The notes below the pieces were generated by a model. The model did no database searches, was not told the origin of the DNA, and worked only from the letters and a program-made list of their open reading frames with translations. DNA of 64,000 nucleotides from Monomorium pharaonis (taxonomy: Eukaryota > Arthropoda > Insecta > Hymenoptera > Formicidae): contig NC_050468.1 in the NCBI RefSeq assembly GCF_013373865.1, forward strand, positions 2,849,914-2,913,913, read 5' to 3'. Positions 1 through 11,159 of this stretch are shown here, in pieces. Position 1 is the first letter of the stretch. The number at the start of each line of letters is the position of its first letter. The translations under genes were made by a program, and so were the position numbers.

Positions 1-4
1 ATAT

Positions 5-421
5 CCCAGATAGCACAGACAGTTCAAAAAGAACTCAATTGTATGTCACCAATTACGAATTCTTTTTGAGATGCAAAAAGAATTATTTTTATTATATTGT
101 CACGCCCCTGCCTGTTTGATCGGTCAGCTGTTCTGACCGATCGATATATTGATTTTTCCAAAAGGAGCATTGTCAACTGTTGTTGGCTTGACAACGTGGA
201 TTAAAACTACGAGTTGAATCTCGGTCTCGCGCTCGAGCAGATGTGTATTGCCTGTCTTAGAATAAAGCTGCTTGTTTATTAAGAGAAAGAGTGCTTCATT
301 CATTTCCGCGGGCTCGCGCGTAACAATATTTTGATAAAAATAATTATTTTTGCATCTCAACAAAAATTCATAATTGGTGACATACAATTGAGTTCTTTTT
401 GAACTGTCTGTGCTATCTAGA
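5..421. mobile_element. CCC-type hairpin element split by a solo LTR
   Basis: The left end reads CCCAGATAGCACAGACAG and the right end is its near reverse complement, GTGCTATCTAG. The two arms (about 5-93 and 330-420) are complementary almost throughout, sharing CAATTGTATGTCACCAATTA and a GCAAAAAGAATTATTTTT segment, so the element without its insert would be a hairpin of about 190 bp. The insert is the solo LTR at 98-325. A second copy without the LTR lies at 797-982. The family word is AAGAACTCAATTGTATGTCA. No coding capacity is seen. Confidence 0.75.
98..325 (+). mobile_element. Solo LTR (Gypsy-like), 228 bp
   Basis: It begins TGTCACGCCCCTG and ends GCGTAACA, so it has the TGT...ACA termini of LTRs. 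It is flanked by the 4-bp direct repeat ATAT (94-97 and 326-329). An AATAAA polyadenylation signal lies at 261-266. GC content is visibly higher than in the surroundings. It sits inside a hairpin element whose empty copy is at 797-982, which confirms the insertion limits. The CAGCTG...GACCGA...TATTGATTTTTCC block is shared with the minus-strand solo LTR at 13515-13813. The 4-bp duplication fits Gypsy-type integration; the superfamily is inferred. Confidence 0.75.
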
Positions 422-796
422 ATATTAAAAGGTAACAAAATAGAAGTAATAGGTGTAATGCAAACAGCAGGTAATATATATTTATATTACATTTATCATT
501 TTAAAAATTGAAGAATATATATATTTCAAGATTTTTGTTAAAAATTAAAGTTTCAATTAAAGAATAAATGTTATAAAATTTTTAAATTAAAAATTATTAT
601 ATATACAGTCAATAAATGAGCAAAGACTTAAGCATAAGCTCAAGTTTTAACTTGTTGAAGATGATCTTATTTCAGAACGCTTTAATGTTTCATAAACGTA
701 TCTTGTTTGACATAAGCATAGACTTAAGATAATCTTATTTGATATGTATTCATTAATCATCAATAATTAATTATAATGATTATTGTTTATTAGATA

Positions 797-982
797 CCCT
801 AGATAGCACAGAGAATTCAAAAAGAACTCAATTGTATGTCACCAATTATGAATTTTTGTTGAGATGCGAAAAGAATTATTTTTATAAAAATATAATAAAA
901 ATAATTCTTTTTGCATTTTAAAAAGAATTCATAATTGGTGACATACAATTGAGTTCTTTTTGAACTATTTGTGCTATCTAGG
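797..982. mobile_element. CCC-type hairpin element, LTR-free copy
   Basis: Left end CCCTAGATAGCACAGAG, right end TTTGTGCTATCTAGG. The interior is one long imperfect palindrome: the AAAGAACTCAATTGTATGTC arm is answered by its reverse complement at about 930-955. It is the same family as 5-421 and serves as the empty-site reference for the solo LTR insertion. It is too short to encode protein. Confidence 0.8.
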
Positions 983-1212
983 ATATTAAAAGGTAACAAA
1001 ATAGAAGTAATAGGTGTAATGCAAACAGCAGGTAATATATATTTATATTACATTTATCATATAAATTAGATTTAAAATTTTAAATAAAACATTTATAAAA
1101 AAAACAATTTATGTAACAAAAAATAAAATAAAACGAATAAAATATACATAATAAAAGTAAACAAAACAATTCTTTATCAGTTTAATATTTTTATTATTTT
1201 ACAGTCAACCCA

Positions 1213-1344
1213 ATGAATCTAATAGTAAGTGACATTAAAAGTATAAAAAAATTAGATGGACTTATGTCCATTAAAGATTTATTAAAAGGAATACAACATC
1301 TTAATAACAGAAAAACAGAAGGAGAATCATCACAAGTAAATTAA
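1213..1344 (+). CDS. Possible short terminal exon or fortuitous ORF (43 aa)
   Basis: A short open frame starts ATGAATCTAATAG and ends GTAAATTAA. It follows a pyrimidine-rich stretch ending TTTTACAG at about 1197-1204, which resembles a 3' splice acceptor. The predicted peptide is Lys/Ile/Leu rich with no domain I recognise. It lies within the 520-bp segment inserted in the second copy of the duplication, so if coding it would belong to a mobile element. Random AT-rich DNA could give the same picture. Confidence 0.12.
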   Translation: MNLIVSDIKSIKKLDGLMSIKDLLKGIQHLNNRKTEGESSQVN

Positions 1345-1854
1345 ATTATTTAATGCATCTTTTAAAAATTTTAAAATATAACTATAAATATATTGACTTT
1401 AAATTTAAAATAATAAAATTTAAAGTTAATAATACTTATATATTTAAAAAATAATTAAAATAAAGTTAGTAACTGGTTATACCAAAGTTTTATTTATAAA
1501 TATTTTTAATCGATAAATGTGTGTCAATTAATATGTAATAAATTTAAATATATTTATGTTGCAGAAACAAAATAAAAGGATTACATTTTAAAAATTGAAG
1601 AATATACATATTTTAAGATTTTCGTTAAAAATTAAAGTTTCAATTAAAGAATAAATTTTATAAAATTTTCAAATTAAAAATGATTAAAATTAAATACTTT
1701 AAATATTAATAATTAATATTAATATTTATAATTAGTATTAAAATATGATTGTTATTTAAAATGAATGCTATTTAAAAGTTATTGTAAATTTGTTTTTGTA
1801 CATTTTTTAAGATAATTCAGTTGCTATTTCAAAATATTATATAGTAAGCATTTA

Positions 1855-3068
1855 CCCAAACAGCATTTTTCGGTTAACTTTCCGACTATGGACTACTTTT
1901 CTACTAATCACAACGTTGTAAGCGGTCCAAGAAAGTTAGAAAATGTAACTTATAATTAAAAAATAATACAAACGTTTTTTGGACGTTGTCTTGCGTTAAA
2001 ATTACGACGTGCTTTTTTTATCACTTTTTCAACGTCAAATATGAAAGTTTAAGTTTTATTATCCGACGTTAAGGTATTTAACCTGACGTTATACTCTGCA
2101 CCACACTTTTCGAGCGACTTTAATACGTAATTCCCAACGTTAAAGTTTGATATAGTGTGGAACGCCGATTCGCCATTTTTATTCCTCAAAGAGGACAACA
2201 AATAATCCGCCATTTTCTAGTACATTTAGATTAATATTTTTTAACGCATTTTATTAACAATTTAAAGAATTTAAATAATATGTGTTAAAGTTAATTTTGA
2301 CAACATGTCTATTTTAAAAGTAATTTTGATAAAAAAAAAATAAAAATCTACATTTTGAAAATTTCAGTTATTTAATAAAATATTTACTAAATTTTAGAAG
2401 GAATATTTTAGAAGGAATTCGTCTAATTTCAACCTATCATTTTCACATTTATCAATAAAGTGGGTTTTGTTATAAATTTTCAGTACTGGGTTCGTGTATT
2501 TATAGCAAAATTACAATAGCATCAAAGACTACACAACTATATTTTTCCTCTAAAGCCATTTTATTTGTGCTAAATTGATAAGTACATATTATGAGACATT
2601 TATTACAACAATGCCGTTATATGGTTTGAATAGAAGCACGAAAACTACACCTAAAATATTACGGCCGATATTCATAGTCGGATCTTATATTTAAGATCAT
2701 CTTAAGTACTGTCTTAAGATGCCATCAGCCAATCACAGAGCCGTATTAGCATCTTAAGACATTGCTTGAGACGATCTTTAAATAAGATTCGACTATAAAT
2801 ACCAGCCTACGAGTTTTAAAAAAATAACCTCAGGTCTAGTAGAGTGTACAAAAGCAAAGTTTACAAAAATCAGTTACATCAACGTTAAAACTGGTGAAAA
2901 AAATGTACCCTCAATTTAACTTATATAAGTCGGCTCCCAACGTTGGTATAACTTAAATTTGATTCCCCAAATTAGTGCAAAAGAGGGTTTAAACGTAGCA
3001 AAAACGTTGGATACCAACGTTAAATGTGATTATCTTAACGTCGGGCGGACGTCAAAATGCTGCTTGGG
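1855..3068. mobile_element. CCC element with AACGTT/GACGTT word arms
   Basis: Left end CCCAAACAGCATTTT and right end AAAATGCTGCTTGGG are inverted repeats, with TA on each side (1853-1854, 3069-3070). The arms repeat a word centred on AACGTT or GACGTT in both orientations (for example ACAACGTTGTA, CCAACGTTAAA, GACGTTAAGG). The middle holds a nested hairpin MITE (2663-2807) and AT-rich filler. No transposase is seen, so it looks non-autonomous. Confidence 0.8.
2663..2807. mobile_element. Hairpin MITE, GGCCGATATTCATAGTCG family
   Basis: Terminal inverted repeats GGCCGATATTCATAGTCG and CGACTATAAATACCAGCC lie between TAC direct repeats. The interior AAGATCATCTTAAGTACTG is answered by CATCTTAAGACATTGCTTGA. 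Other copies lie at 28380-29675 (TSD TAA, heavily interrupted), 43984-44133, and degenerate at 3300-3644. A 3-bp duplication with GGCC-like ends suggests PIF/Harbinger. Confidence 0.7.
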
Positions 3069-3299
3069 TAATATCCACGAATTAAAGAAATTTAACCGAA
3101 TATATTAATATTTTTAAAATATTTTTGAATTATGCTAACGATTAATTTTTGGCTTCTAAATAAAAACGCAAAGAAATGAGGAATACTATAAAAGCATAAA
3201 AATATCTATAACCATGGATTACTGTAACTAAGAAGATGGTAATCAAACTGCGTCTTAAATCCAAAGGTTCGTATTGGTCGAAGTAACAGAAATATTACG

Positions 3300-3644
3300 G
3301 AAATAGCCGATTCGAGAATAAGAATGAACTTAAGTACGTCTTCACCAAGTCAGACTTAAATCAAATAAGACTTAGGGCCGAAGTACAAAACATGGCGTGA
3401 TTAAGACAGTCATAGTCGTAGACGTAGACGACGCACAAGCTTTGTTTACGTCTACGACTACGACTGTCTTAATCAGTACGCTATGTTTTGTACTTCGGCC
3501 CTCACTTGACATCTTCTTCATGAAGATCGTCTTATTTCACAACTATGAAATCTAATGTTCTTAAGATGGTCTTGATTGAATAAGATCGACTTGACCAAGA
3601 TCATCTTAAGTGCTGACTTGAGACTCGGCTATGAATACGGGCCA
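3300..3644. mobile_element. Degenerate GGCC...GAATAC MITE copy holding a nested hairpin
   Basis: The right end CGGCTATGAATACGGGCC matches the end of the GGCCGATATTCATAG family, and AAGATCATCTTAAGTGCTGACTTGAG matches its interior in parts. The left end is diverged (AGCCGATTCGAGAATAAG). The GGGCCG hairpin at 3375-3501 is inserted in it. Confidence 0.5.
3375..3501. mobile_element. Near-perfect hairpin MITE, GGGCCGAAGTACAAAACA ends
   Basis: 127 bp folds almost completely on itself: GGGCCGAAGTACAAAACATG, GATTAAGACAGTCATAGTCG and TAGACGTAGAC on the left each have their complement on the right. Flanks are TTA on the left and TCA on the right, compatible with a decayed 3-bp TWA duplication. GGGCCG ends and 3-bp targets are typical of Harbinger MITEs; this is an inference because no transposase is present. 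Confidence 0.75.
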
Positions 3645-3645
3645 T

Positions 3646-3939
3646 TGTATATTTTTATATAATTTTACATAATTTTATATAATTTAATATAATTTAGATA
3701 TAATTCTATAGATTTATGTATGCTCTCATATAAAAAATTTTTTACCGAGCAAAAAATTACTTATTTACAATTATATGTATATAATTATACATAATTATAT
3801 TTAATTACATATGATTATATATGAGTAATTCTTTTCCGATAAAAAATTTTTTATATCAAATCACCTATAAATCTATAGAATTATATCAGAATTATATAAA
3901 ATTATATAAAATTATTTAAAATTACGTAAAGATATACAA
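3646..3939. repeat. AT-rich inverted-repeat element
   Basis: TGTATATTTTTATATAATTT at the left is answered by a degenerate reverse complement ending GTAAAGATATACA at the right. The inner blocks TATAATTCTATAGATTTAT and AAAAATTTTTTACCGAGC are also paired. It behaves as a hairpin of about 300 bp. A related fragment (ACATGAAAAATTTTTTATCG) follows at 3998-4018. Confidence 0.6.
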
Positions 3940-4437
3940 TATAAAATTTTGCATGGACATTTTTGATACATAATTCTCTAAATTTTTATATACTTTTACA
4001 TGAAAAATTTTTTATCGGGTAAGTATGTAAGTATGTTATATATACATGCATGATCCTAAACAGGGAGAAGAGAGATAGAGAAAGGAGAAGAAATAGAAGG
4101 AGAAAGAAAGACAAAATTAGAAATATTTTAAGAAAAACTACAAGCAAAAAAGAGTAAAATAAAGTAAAATAAAAGAAAGAAAAACAAGATTTTTTTAAAG
4201 GTAACGAAGATGAAGAAGAGATAATAGTAAGAGAGAGAGAGAGAAAGAAAGAGAGAGAAAAAAATAACATTGTGTAATGTTTATGTATATATGTATACAC
4301 ATATATAAATATACATTGTATACATATGTATGTTAAGCATGTATGTGTATATACATGTATATGCATGTATATGTATTTTATATCTTTATTTCTCTCTTTC
4401 TTTATGTTTAAGTGAGAGGGCTTTGTTTGCCTACAAT

Positions 4438-5219
4438 CCCGATTGCCTACAGGTTCGTTTGCACACGCGAAAATAATTAAGGTACAAGAGCAGGATTGCA
4501 CATATGACATTTTGCGCTCATACACATTGCATATATGACATTATTGCGCATATGCATATTATACACATGACATTATTACGCTCATACACATTGCATATAT
4601 GACATTATTGCGCATATTGCACACATGATATTAATACGCTCATACACATTGCATACATGACATTATTGTGCACATACACATTGCACACATGACAATATTG
4701 CGCACACGCACATTGTACACATGATATCATTGCGCTCATACACTCTGAAGACATGATTTCAATAATTTAAGTGCCTTAATTTGACGATTGTTTTTGATAG
4801 TATTTTTTATGCTTAACAAAAAATTGTATAGATTTTATTATAAAGCTAACTGCTTTAATTTTTGAGTGTATCATATTAAAAATAAAAATAAAAAGAGATT
4901 AAAAATAAAACGAAAAGTAGGTAGTCTTCGCTTTGCATGGAAAATCGCAAACCCATGTGGAACAGTACAAACGTGGACGTCGTTTCAATCAGATTACTGT
5001 TTTAGTTAATATTAGGATAAATTTATAGAATTTGATTGATGATGTCCGTTTTATACTGTGCGCATCTTGGATTCACTCCCTTCCTCTTGTTTACAGAGTG
5101 TATGAGTGCAATGATATCATGTGTGCAATGTGCGTGTGCGCAATATTGTCATGTGTGCAATCCTACTTTTGTACTTTAATTTTCTTTCGTGTGTGTAAAC
5201 GAAGCTGTAGGCAATCGGG
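4438..5219. mobile_element. Array element with CCCGATTGCCTACAG ends
   Basis: Left end CCCGATTGCCTACAGGTTCG and right end GCTGTAGGCAATCGGG are inverted, with AAT directly repeated on each side (4435-4437, 5220-5222). The left arm is an array of a roughly 32-bp unit containing TTGCACACATGACATTATTG and GCGCTCATACACA, and the right arm repeats it inverted (about 5093-5160). The centre carries a copy of the AAATCGCAAACCCATGTGG block, also found at 16701-16850, 17530-17555, 29440-29456 and 49570-49590. It also carries a fragment of a TACTGTGCGCATC...GGATTCACTCCC end, as seen at 29222-29607. Confidence 0.75.
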
Positions 5220-5590
5220 AATGTAAGCAATCGAGCAGCTCTGCTAAATTTATGTGCAAATGAAGCTGTAGGCAAACAGGACCTCCCCGTTTAAGTAATG
5301 CTTTCCGCTTTTTGTTCTTACTTAATATTAATTTTAATTAAATTTTTAAATATTAAAGAAATTTAATATTAATTAATTAAATGTAAAAGAGAGGCAAAGA
5401 GAAAGAAAGAGAGAAACAAAAAAGAACACTTTTTAAAAGTAACGGAAAGGAATAACAGGTGAGAGAAAGAGAGAGAGAGAGAGAAGGAAATAACATTATA
5501 TTAATGTATAATATATGTATATCTATATATGTATTCTTATATGTGTATATGTATACATGATATACGCATGTATGTGTATTTTTTATGTAT
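5220..5590. repeat. Dispersed GA-rich repeat with ATAACATTAT motif
   Basis: AAGTAATGCTTTCC, then AT-rich DNA, AATTAAATGTAAAAGAGAG, a GAGA tract and finally GGAAATAACATTAT followed by TATATGTATAT-type DNA. The same order recurs at 55196-55740, and the last part at 4223-4330 and 54997-55130. Nothing coding is seen. From 5590 to 6019 I see only AT-rich unique sequence plus a CCCATACAGCATACAAC end-like fragment at 5827. Confidence 0.55.
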
Positions 5591-6019
5591 TAATATAAAG
5601 AATATGCTTTTTTTTATCAAGTATTTCATATTTTATATATTTTTATATATAATTGTATCATTACATCTGTTTCTATATTAATTATTACATATCTTGTAAT
5701 TATAATTTTAAAGACTTTGTCAAGAAAGTTAAAATAATAATATAATTTTCAAATGTATAAGTAAGAAAATTTTTAAAAACTTCTTTTTAGAGTAAATACG
5801 CTTTTTAAAAACATTAAGCATTTGTACCCATACAGCATACAACATCCAATGAACATGCGAGTTTGATCTTTATTTTGTTCAAATAATTTTTTTCGACATG
5901 TAATAGAAATGATAGCATGTATGAGAGAAACATTTTCGTGAAAATTGGGTTAAATTATTTTCAAAATTCTCACGAGCTTATGAACTTTAGCTGTATCATT
6001 TTTTCGTTGCCTGGATAAA

Positions 6020-6146
6020 GGCTGCGGTCCACTTGACGCTACAAATGCTTCGAAGCGTTTGACTGACCAATCGAAACAAAGATTTTTACAAATTGACCAA
6101 TCAAAGAATGCTTCGAAACGTTTGTAGCGTCAAGTGGACCGTAGCC
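6020..6146. mobile_element. Hairpin MITE, GGCTGCGGTCCACTTGACGC ends
   Basis: Ends GGCTGCGGTCCACTTGACGC and GCGTCAAGTGGACCGTAGCC pair, followed inward by TACAAATGCTTCGAAGCGTT and its complement. It is 127 bp long with AAA directly repeated on both sides. The element at 13939-14037 has related GGCTGCG ends and also a 3-bp duplication (TAT). Confidence 0.85.
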
Positions 6147-7079
6147 AAAGTCAGAATAACCAAAAAGAACAGACGCGCTCTCAACTTTGAATAATAATGT
6201 AAAGATCAAAATCATCTAAAATTTTTTTTAATATAATAGAATCTTTAATTTTTACACATTCTTGTAGTTGACATTGAAATAATGACATGTGTTTTTTTAA
6301 TTGTTTGTTTATTAATATGGTTATTTGGCAATCCGAAATTTTTTAAAAATATGTGTTACATATTTAAGAACTAAAGAGACTAAAATTAGACCTTATACTT
6401 AAATCAATAAAAAAATGTTTTTTAATGTATGGTAGGTGCAGTATTAAAATATATAAAATATACTAAGAACATCTTAAAATTATTTTAATTTTAAATTTTA
6501 ATTATTTAATTAATTATACATATAAATATCTATAAGATTGTTACAAACATTTGATTCTTTTAAAAATGTTAAATATTTATTTTAAAAAATAAATGTTTAA
6601 CATTTATAAAAAGAATCAAATGTTTAATAATATTGTGTTTTCATATAACAATAATATAATATTTATTTCATAAAATTGCTCTTGAGAGGAAGAAATGAAA
6701 ACACTTTATTTAAAGCTAAAGAATTTGAGAATAGAATTGAAGAATAGAAAAGAGAGGGAAAAAGGTGGAATGAGAGAAATAAGGAGAAATGCAATAATAG
6801 GTAAAAGAAATTTTATGTATTTATGTGTACATATACGTATATTTATCCATATATGTTATATATATATATAAATTAATGAAATATACATGTGCGCGCGCGC
6901 GCGCGCGCGTGTGTGTGTGTATGTGTGTGTGTGTGTCATCGTCGTTGTCGCCATCACGTCGTGCCACTGTTGTCTTTCAAGTGGCGAGTGGCGCGACACG
7001 AAAAATGCGAATTCATTGACGCCAACGACGACAGCAGGGCGTGTGCACGCATATGCCCGGTTTATCACTAGCACATGCA
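6147..7079. other. AT-rich spacer with microsatellites
   Basis: No gene or repeat family recognised from 6147 to 6820, apart from a small inverted pair around 6540-6625 (AACATTTGATTCTTTTAAAA and complement). At 6889-6935 there is a (GC)n tract passing into a (GT)n tract. Short open frames crossing it are simple-repeat artefacts. The GC-richer stretch 6940-7080 is unidentified. Confidence 0.6.
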
Positions 7080-7245
7080 TCCGCAACATGAAGTAAGAAT
7101 AAGGAAAGTTATCTACATAGATTGAAAGTGGTTACAAAAAATATTCTGTATGTGGTCAGGTTTGCCGAATGGAATAACTTGGACTATTTTGTCGCCTTCT
7201 TGAAATTTGTATATATATATATATATACATACAGTATTACGCTTA

Positions 7246-10200
7246 CAAGGGAACCTCGCGAACCCGAAAATTCTGATTTTAATGAAACTTGGCATAAATG
7301 TAGAGGGGGTGAATATATGAATTTAGAAATTAAAAGTTGGTGCTTATAAACGGTTTAAAGGGTTGAAACCACCCTTCAAAAATTTTGAGTTTTTGCCTTT
7401 TCTGGATATATCTCGTAAACTAAACAAAATATTAAAAAATGTTTCATACAAAAGTTTTACTGTATATATACCTATATTTAACTATGTTATTTATTTAAAA
7501 AAAAAATCTTTTTTTCAAAAACAAATTTTTTTTTCTTTAAAAAAAATTTTTTTGAAAAAAATAAATATGATAATTGAATAGAGGTATTCATGCCGTAAAA
7601 CTTTTGTATGAAACATTTTTTAATATTTTGTTTAGTTTACGAGATATATCGAGAAAATGCAAAAATGTCTCAACTTTGAAGCGTGCTTTCACCCCTTCAA
7701 GCCGTTTTTGAACCAAAATAAAACATTTCTAAATTAATGTATTTACCCCCTCTACATTTATGCCAAGTTTCATTAAAATCAGAAAATTTTCTGTTTGGTC
7801 TTATAAACGGTTTGAAGGAGTGAAACTACCCTTCAAAGGTTGAGATATTTTTACCTTTTCTCCATATATCTCGTAAACTAAACAAAATATAAAAAAATGT
7901 TTTATGCAAAAGTTTTACAGCATAAATATCTCCATTTAAATACGCTGTTTATTTTTTGAAAAAAAATTTTTTTTTTAATTAAGATAAATTTTTAATAAAA
8001 TTGACTTTTATGTATATAGCATTTATAAAGTAATTATACTATCTTATACTACGTTTTATTTATATCATCTATGTGTATATTATATATGTTATATATTATC
8101 TACGTTATAATACTATACATTTATATTATCTGCATCCTTGTATGTATTAGTTTTTATCTAACAGTTGCGCAATATTAGTAGTCACGTTGCTTTCACACAG
8201 TGTTCATTCTCTCTACGTCACATATTTCACATTCAAGTTTTATATTCGTCATGTCACAGTATGTATCATATATGAAATCACGTATTAATAAAAGTTTGGT
8301 ATCTTTATTAATGGTGTTACGCGTCATTTTCACATCAGTGTCAAGTCTAACGTGTGTTTGATCAGTACATCAGTATTACATCTAACATGTGCTTGATTTT
8401 TCTTGTTAGATTGTTTTTAATTAAGCGAAGCATAATGTTACACATAAATGTTGCGAATGTTCTTAATATGTTAATTATTTTATTTCAAATTACACATATT
8501 CCATCAACGCCTATAAATGAAAGAGAAATACAATTACGTGATGTGATAAAGGATATTATAACAAATGCAGTGAATGACTTATCATTTGATGTACACACTC
8601 ATTTTGCTTTAAAATTTCAAAATTATTTGGAAGTGGATTTACCTGGCATAGAATATGTAACAAATAAAGTGGAAGAATTTTTAGAAAATGATAATGTTGA
8701 TTATGAACCTGATAATGAATATAATTGTGAACCAGAAGACGAAATTTTAAATAGTAGCTATAAAAGGAAAGCCGTCGAATATTGGAGAAGTGATAAAAGG
8801 CCGACACTCTCTTTTAGGAGTGCAACGTCGCTTCAGAAAGGTGAAGTTCCTACCACAATTATCATTATAAAAAAATTCTTCCTCATCATTTGTTACATAT
8901 TCTATGTCAGGTAAATCCACTTCCCAATAATTTTAAAATTCTAAAGCAGTATCAGTGTGTACATCAAATGATAAGTCATATTCACTCTTATAATATCATT
9001 TGTTATAATATCCTCTATCACATCACGTAATTGTATTTCTCTTTCATTTATAGGTGGAATATGTATAATTTGAAATAAAATAATTAACATATTAAGAACA
9101 TTCGCAACATTTACGTGTAACATTATGCTTTGCTCAATTAAATAATCTAACAGAAAAATCAAGCACTCGTTAGATGTGATACTGATGTACTGATCAAGCA
9201 CATTAGACTTGATACAGATGTGAAAATGACGCGTAACATCATTAATAAAGATATCAAACTTTAATACGTGATTTCCATTTCATATATGATATATACCGTG
9301 ATATGACGAATATAAAACTTGAATGTGAAATATGTGACGTAGACAGAATGAATTGTGTGAAACCAACGTGACTACTCTAATATTGCGCAACTGTTAGATG
9401 AAAACTAATACATATAGGGATGCAGATAATATAAATGTATAGTATTATAACATACATAAAATATAACATACATAATATACACATAGATGATATAAATAGA
9501 ACGTAGTATAAGATAGTATAATTATTTTATAAATGCTATATACATAAAAGTCAATTTTATTGAAAATTTATTTTAATTAAAAAAAAAAATTTTTTTTTTT
9601 TTAATAAACAGCGTAGTTAAATGAAGGTATTTAGGCTGTAAAACTTTTGTATAAAACATTTTTCTATATTTTGTTTAGTTTACGAGATATAGCGAGAAAA
9701 AATAAAAATATCTCAACCTTTAAAGGGTAATTTCACTCCTTCAAACCGTTTATAAGCCCAATCGAAAAATTTTCTAATTTTAATGAAACTTGGCATAAAT
9801 GTAGAGGGAGTAGATATATTAATTTAGAAATGTTGTATTTTGGTTCAAAAACGGTTTGAAGGGGTGAAACCACACTTCAAAGTTGAGACATTTTTGCATT
9901 TTCTCGATATATCTCTTAAACTAAACAAACTATAAAAAAATGTTTCATACAAAAGTTCTACGGCATAAATACCTCTATTTAACTATGCTATTTATTTTTC
10001 TCAAAAAAATATTTTTTTCAAAGAAAAAAAATTTGTTTTTGAAAAAAAATTTTTTTGAAAAAATAAATAGCATAGTTAAATAGAGGTATTTATACTGTAA
10101 AACTTTTGTATGAAACATTTTTTAATACTTTGTTTAGTTTACGAGATATATCGAGAAAAGACAAAAACTCAACATTTTTGAAGGGTGGTTTCAACCCTTT

Positions 10201-10311
10201 AAACCGTTTATAAGCACCAACTTTTAATTTCTAAATTCATGTATTTACTTCTTTTACATTTGTGCCAAGTTTCATTAAAATCAGAATTTTCGGGTTCGCG
10301 AGGTTCCCTTG
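7246..10311. mobile_element. 3.07-kb foldback element, CAAGGGAACCTCGCGAACC ends
   Basis: Ends CAAGGGAACCTCGCGAACCC and its exact complement, with TTA duplicated outside (7243-7245, 10312-10314). Arms of about 1,450 bp (7246-8705 and 8860-10311) are complementary, with a spacer of about 155 bp. Within each arm the terminal module (CTTGGCATAAATGTAGAGGG, CTTATAAACGGTTTAAAGGG, CTCGTAAACTAAACAAAAT) is itself repeated alternately inverted, giving palindromes inside the palindrome. Both arms carry the same decayed ORF. A second, interrupted copy begins at 58478. The superfamily is unknown; the 3-bp TTA target would suit Harbinger. Confidence 0.85.
8435..8860 (+). pseudogene. Putative N-terminal transposase fragment inside the foldback
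   Basis: An open frame encodes an acidic stretch (VEEFLENDNVDYEPDNEYN) followed by a basic segment, YKRKAVEYWRSDKRPTLSFR. The KRKAVEYWRS...LSF pattern resembles the start of DNA-binding regions in pogo/Tigger-like transposases (recognition by general pattern only). The other foldback arm holds an inverted broken copy (8941-9201, minus), and 63514-63871 holds a third. No DDE region follows, so this is a fragment carried by the element. The true start is uncertain because the frame runs upstream of the Met at 8435. Confidence 0.3.
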
Positions 10312-10387
10312 TTAGTTGAGTTAGTAATGAGTAAGTGTATGTATGTAGTGTTTCATATACCTACTTACTCATTACTAACTCAACTAA
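10312..10387. repeat. 76-bp perfect-stem hairpin
   Basis: TTAGTTGAGTTAGTAATGAG (continuing TAAGT) is followed by a 26-base loop and the exact 25-base complement. Partial pairing continues in the loop (GTGTATG with CATATAC). It directly abuts the right end of the foldback. It could be a tiny inverted duplication or a small hairpin RNA precursor; sequence alone does not decide. Confidence 0.65.
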
Positions 10388-10669
10388 ACGTAATTCCATT
10401 CGGCAAACCTGGCCACATACGAAACATTTTTCGTGACCAACTTTTTCGCTCTACACTATAGAAGATACGTCTCCTTATTCTTACTTCGTAATCCGCACAC
10501 ACACACCTCTCGTAAGTACCACGGTGCGGCGACTATTCCGTATAGCCGTTAGTACAGCTGGCGCATACAAGCACGCACGTACTCACACAGTCTCGACTCG
10601 GTGGCGCCTGTCGGCCACACGGATGTGCATGCGTGCGTGACAAGTTTGTATCTCTTTGGCTATGTACGT

Positions 10670-10670
<1 letters not shown>

Positions 10671-10741
<71 letters not shown>
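10671..10741. repeat. (CT)n microsatellite
   Basis: About 70 bp of uninterrupted CT dinucleotides. Flanking DNA (10500-11160) is GC-richer than average and could be host or element sequence; I recognise no gene in it. Open frames across it (141 aa plus, 92 and 87 aa minus) are simple-repeat artefacts. Confidence 0.9.
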
Positions 10742-10743
<2 letters not shown>

Positions 10744-11159
10744 CATAAATACTTGGCGTAGCCGTGTGCACATATGTGTGTCCCACGAAGTCCCACGAAG
10801 TGATCACTGTGCTATGATTCGTAACGATAGGTCTACTTTGTGCTTCGTGGAATTTGCTCAAGGATGCGACAAAAGAATTTGGCGTTACTTTTCAAACAGT
10901 CTCATTAATTTCATTATGAATTATGGCAATTATTTTTCTTCCGGAATTATTTTATATTTGTTGGATAAAAACCGTATTTTGTTTATGTGCTCGCGCGCTT
11001 CACGCAGTTTTTTTGGTTGGAAATAGCGCATATGTCCGCGCGCGTGGTTGCTCTCTTCCTTCCCTCTAGTTAGTTCACAGTCGAAATCGAGTCGAGTCAG
11101 TCGCGCACGAGTGCATGCTTTTTTCATCTTGTTTTCATCTTGCAACACACTTTGCACGG

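Larger units (their letters stand above)
421..1690. repeat. Segmental direct duplication, second copy interrupted
   Basis: The sequence right of the first hairpin element (421-500, beginning ATATTAAAAGGTAACAAAAT) is repeated almost exactly right of the second (983-1063). The following block (498-605, AAAATTGAAGAATATATATA) recurs at 1583-1690. The ancestral order hairpin, flank A, flank B is therefore duplicated, and the second copy has about 520 bp inserted between A and B (1064-1582). Confidence 0.7.
7080..10495. repeat. Outer inverted arms flanking the foldback (7080-7185 and 10388-10495)
   Basis: AAGTAAGAATAAGGAAAG...GGTTTGCCGAATGGAATAA on the left is present in inverted form at 10388-10495, where GTAATTCCATTCGGCAAACC is followed by CTCCTTATTCTTACTTCGTA. 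The arms are about 100 bp and lie outside the 7246-10311 foldback, so they belong to an older element or an inverted duplication into which the foldback inserted. Confidence 0.65.

Noticed and set aside
3986..4525. 179-aa minus-strand ORF
   Set aside because: Low-complexity GA/AT repeat and array sequence; no domain, and it crosses a mobile-element boundary at 4438.
10533..11026. ORFs of 87, 92 and 141 aa
   Set aside because: They consist mainly of the (CT)n/(GA)n tract (Arg-Glu or Ser-Leu runs) with unsupported flanks.
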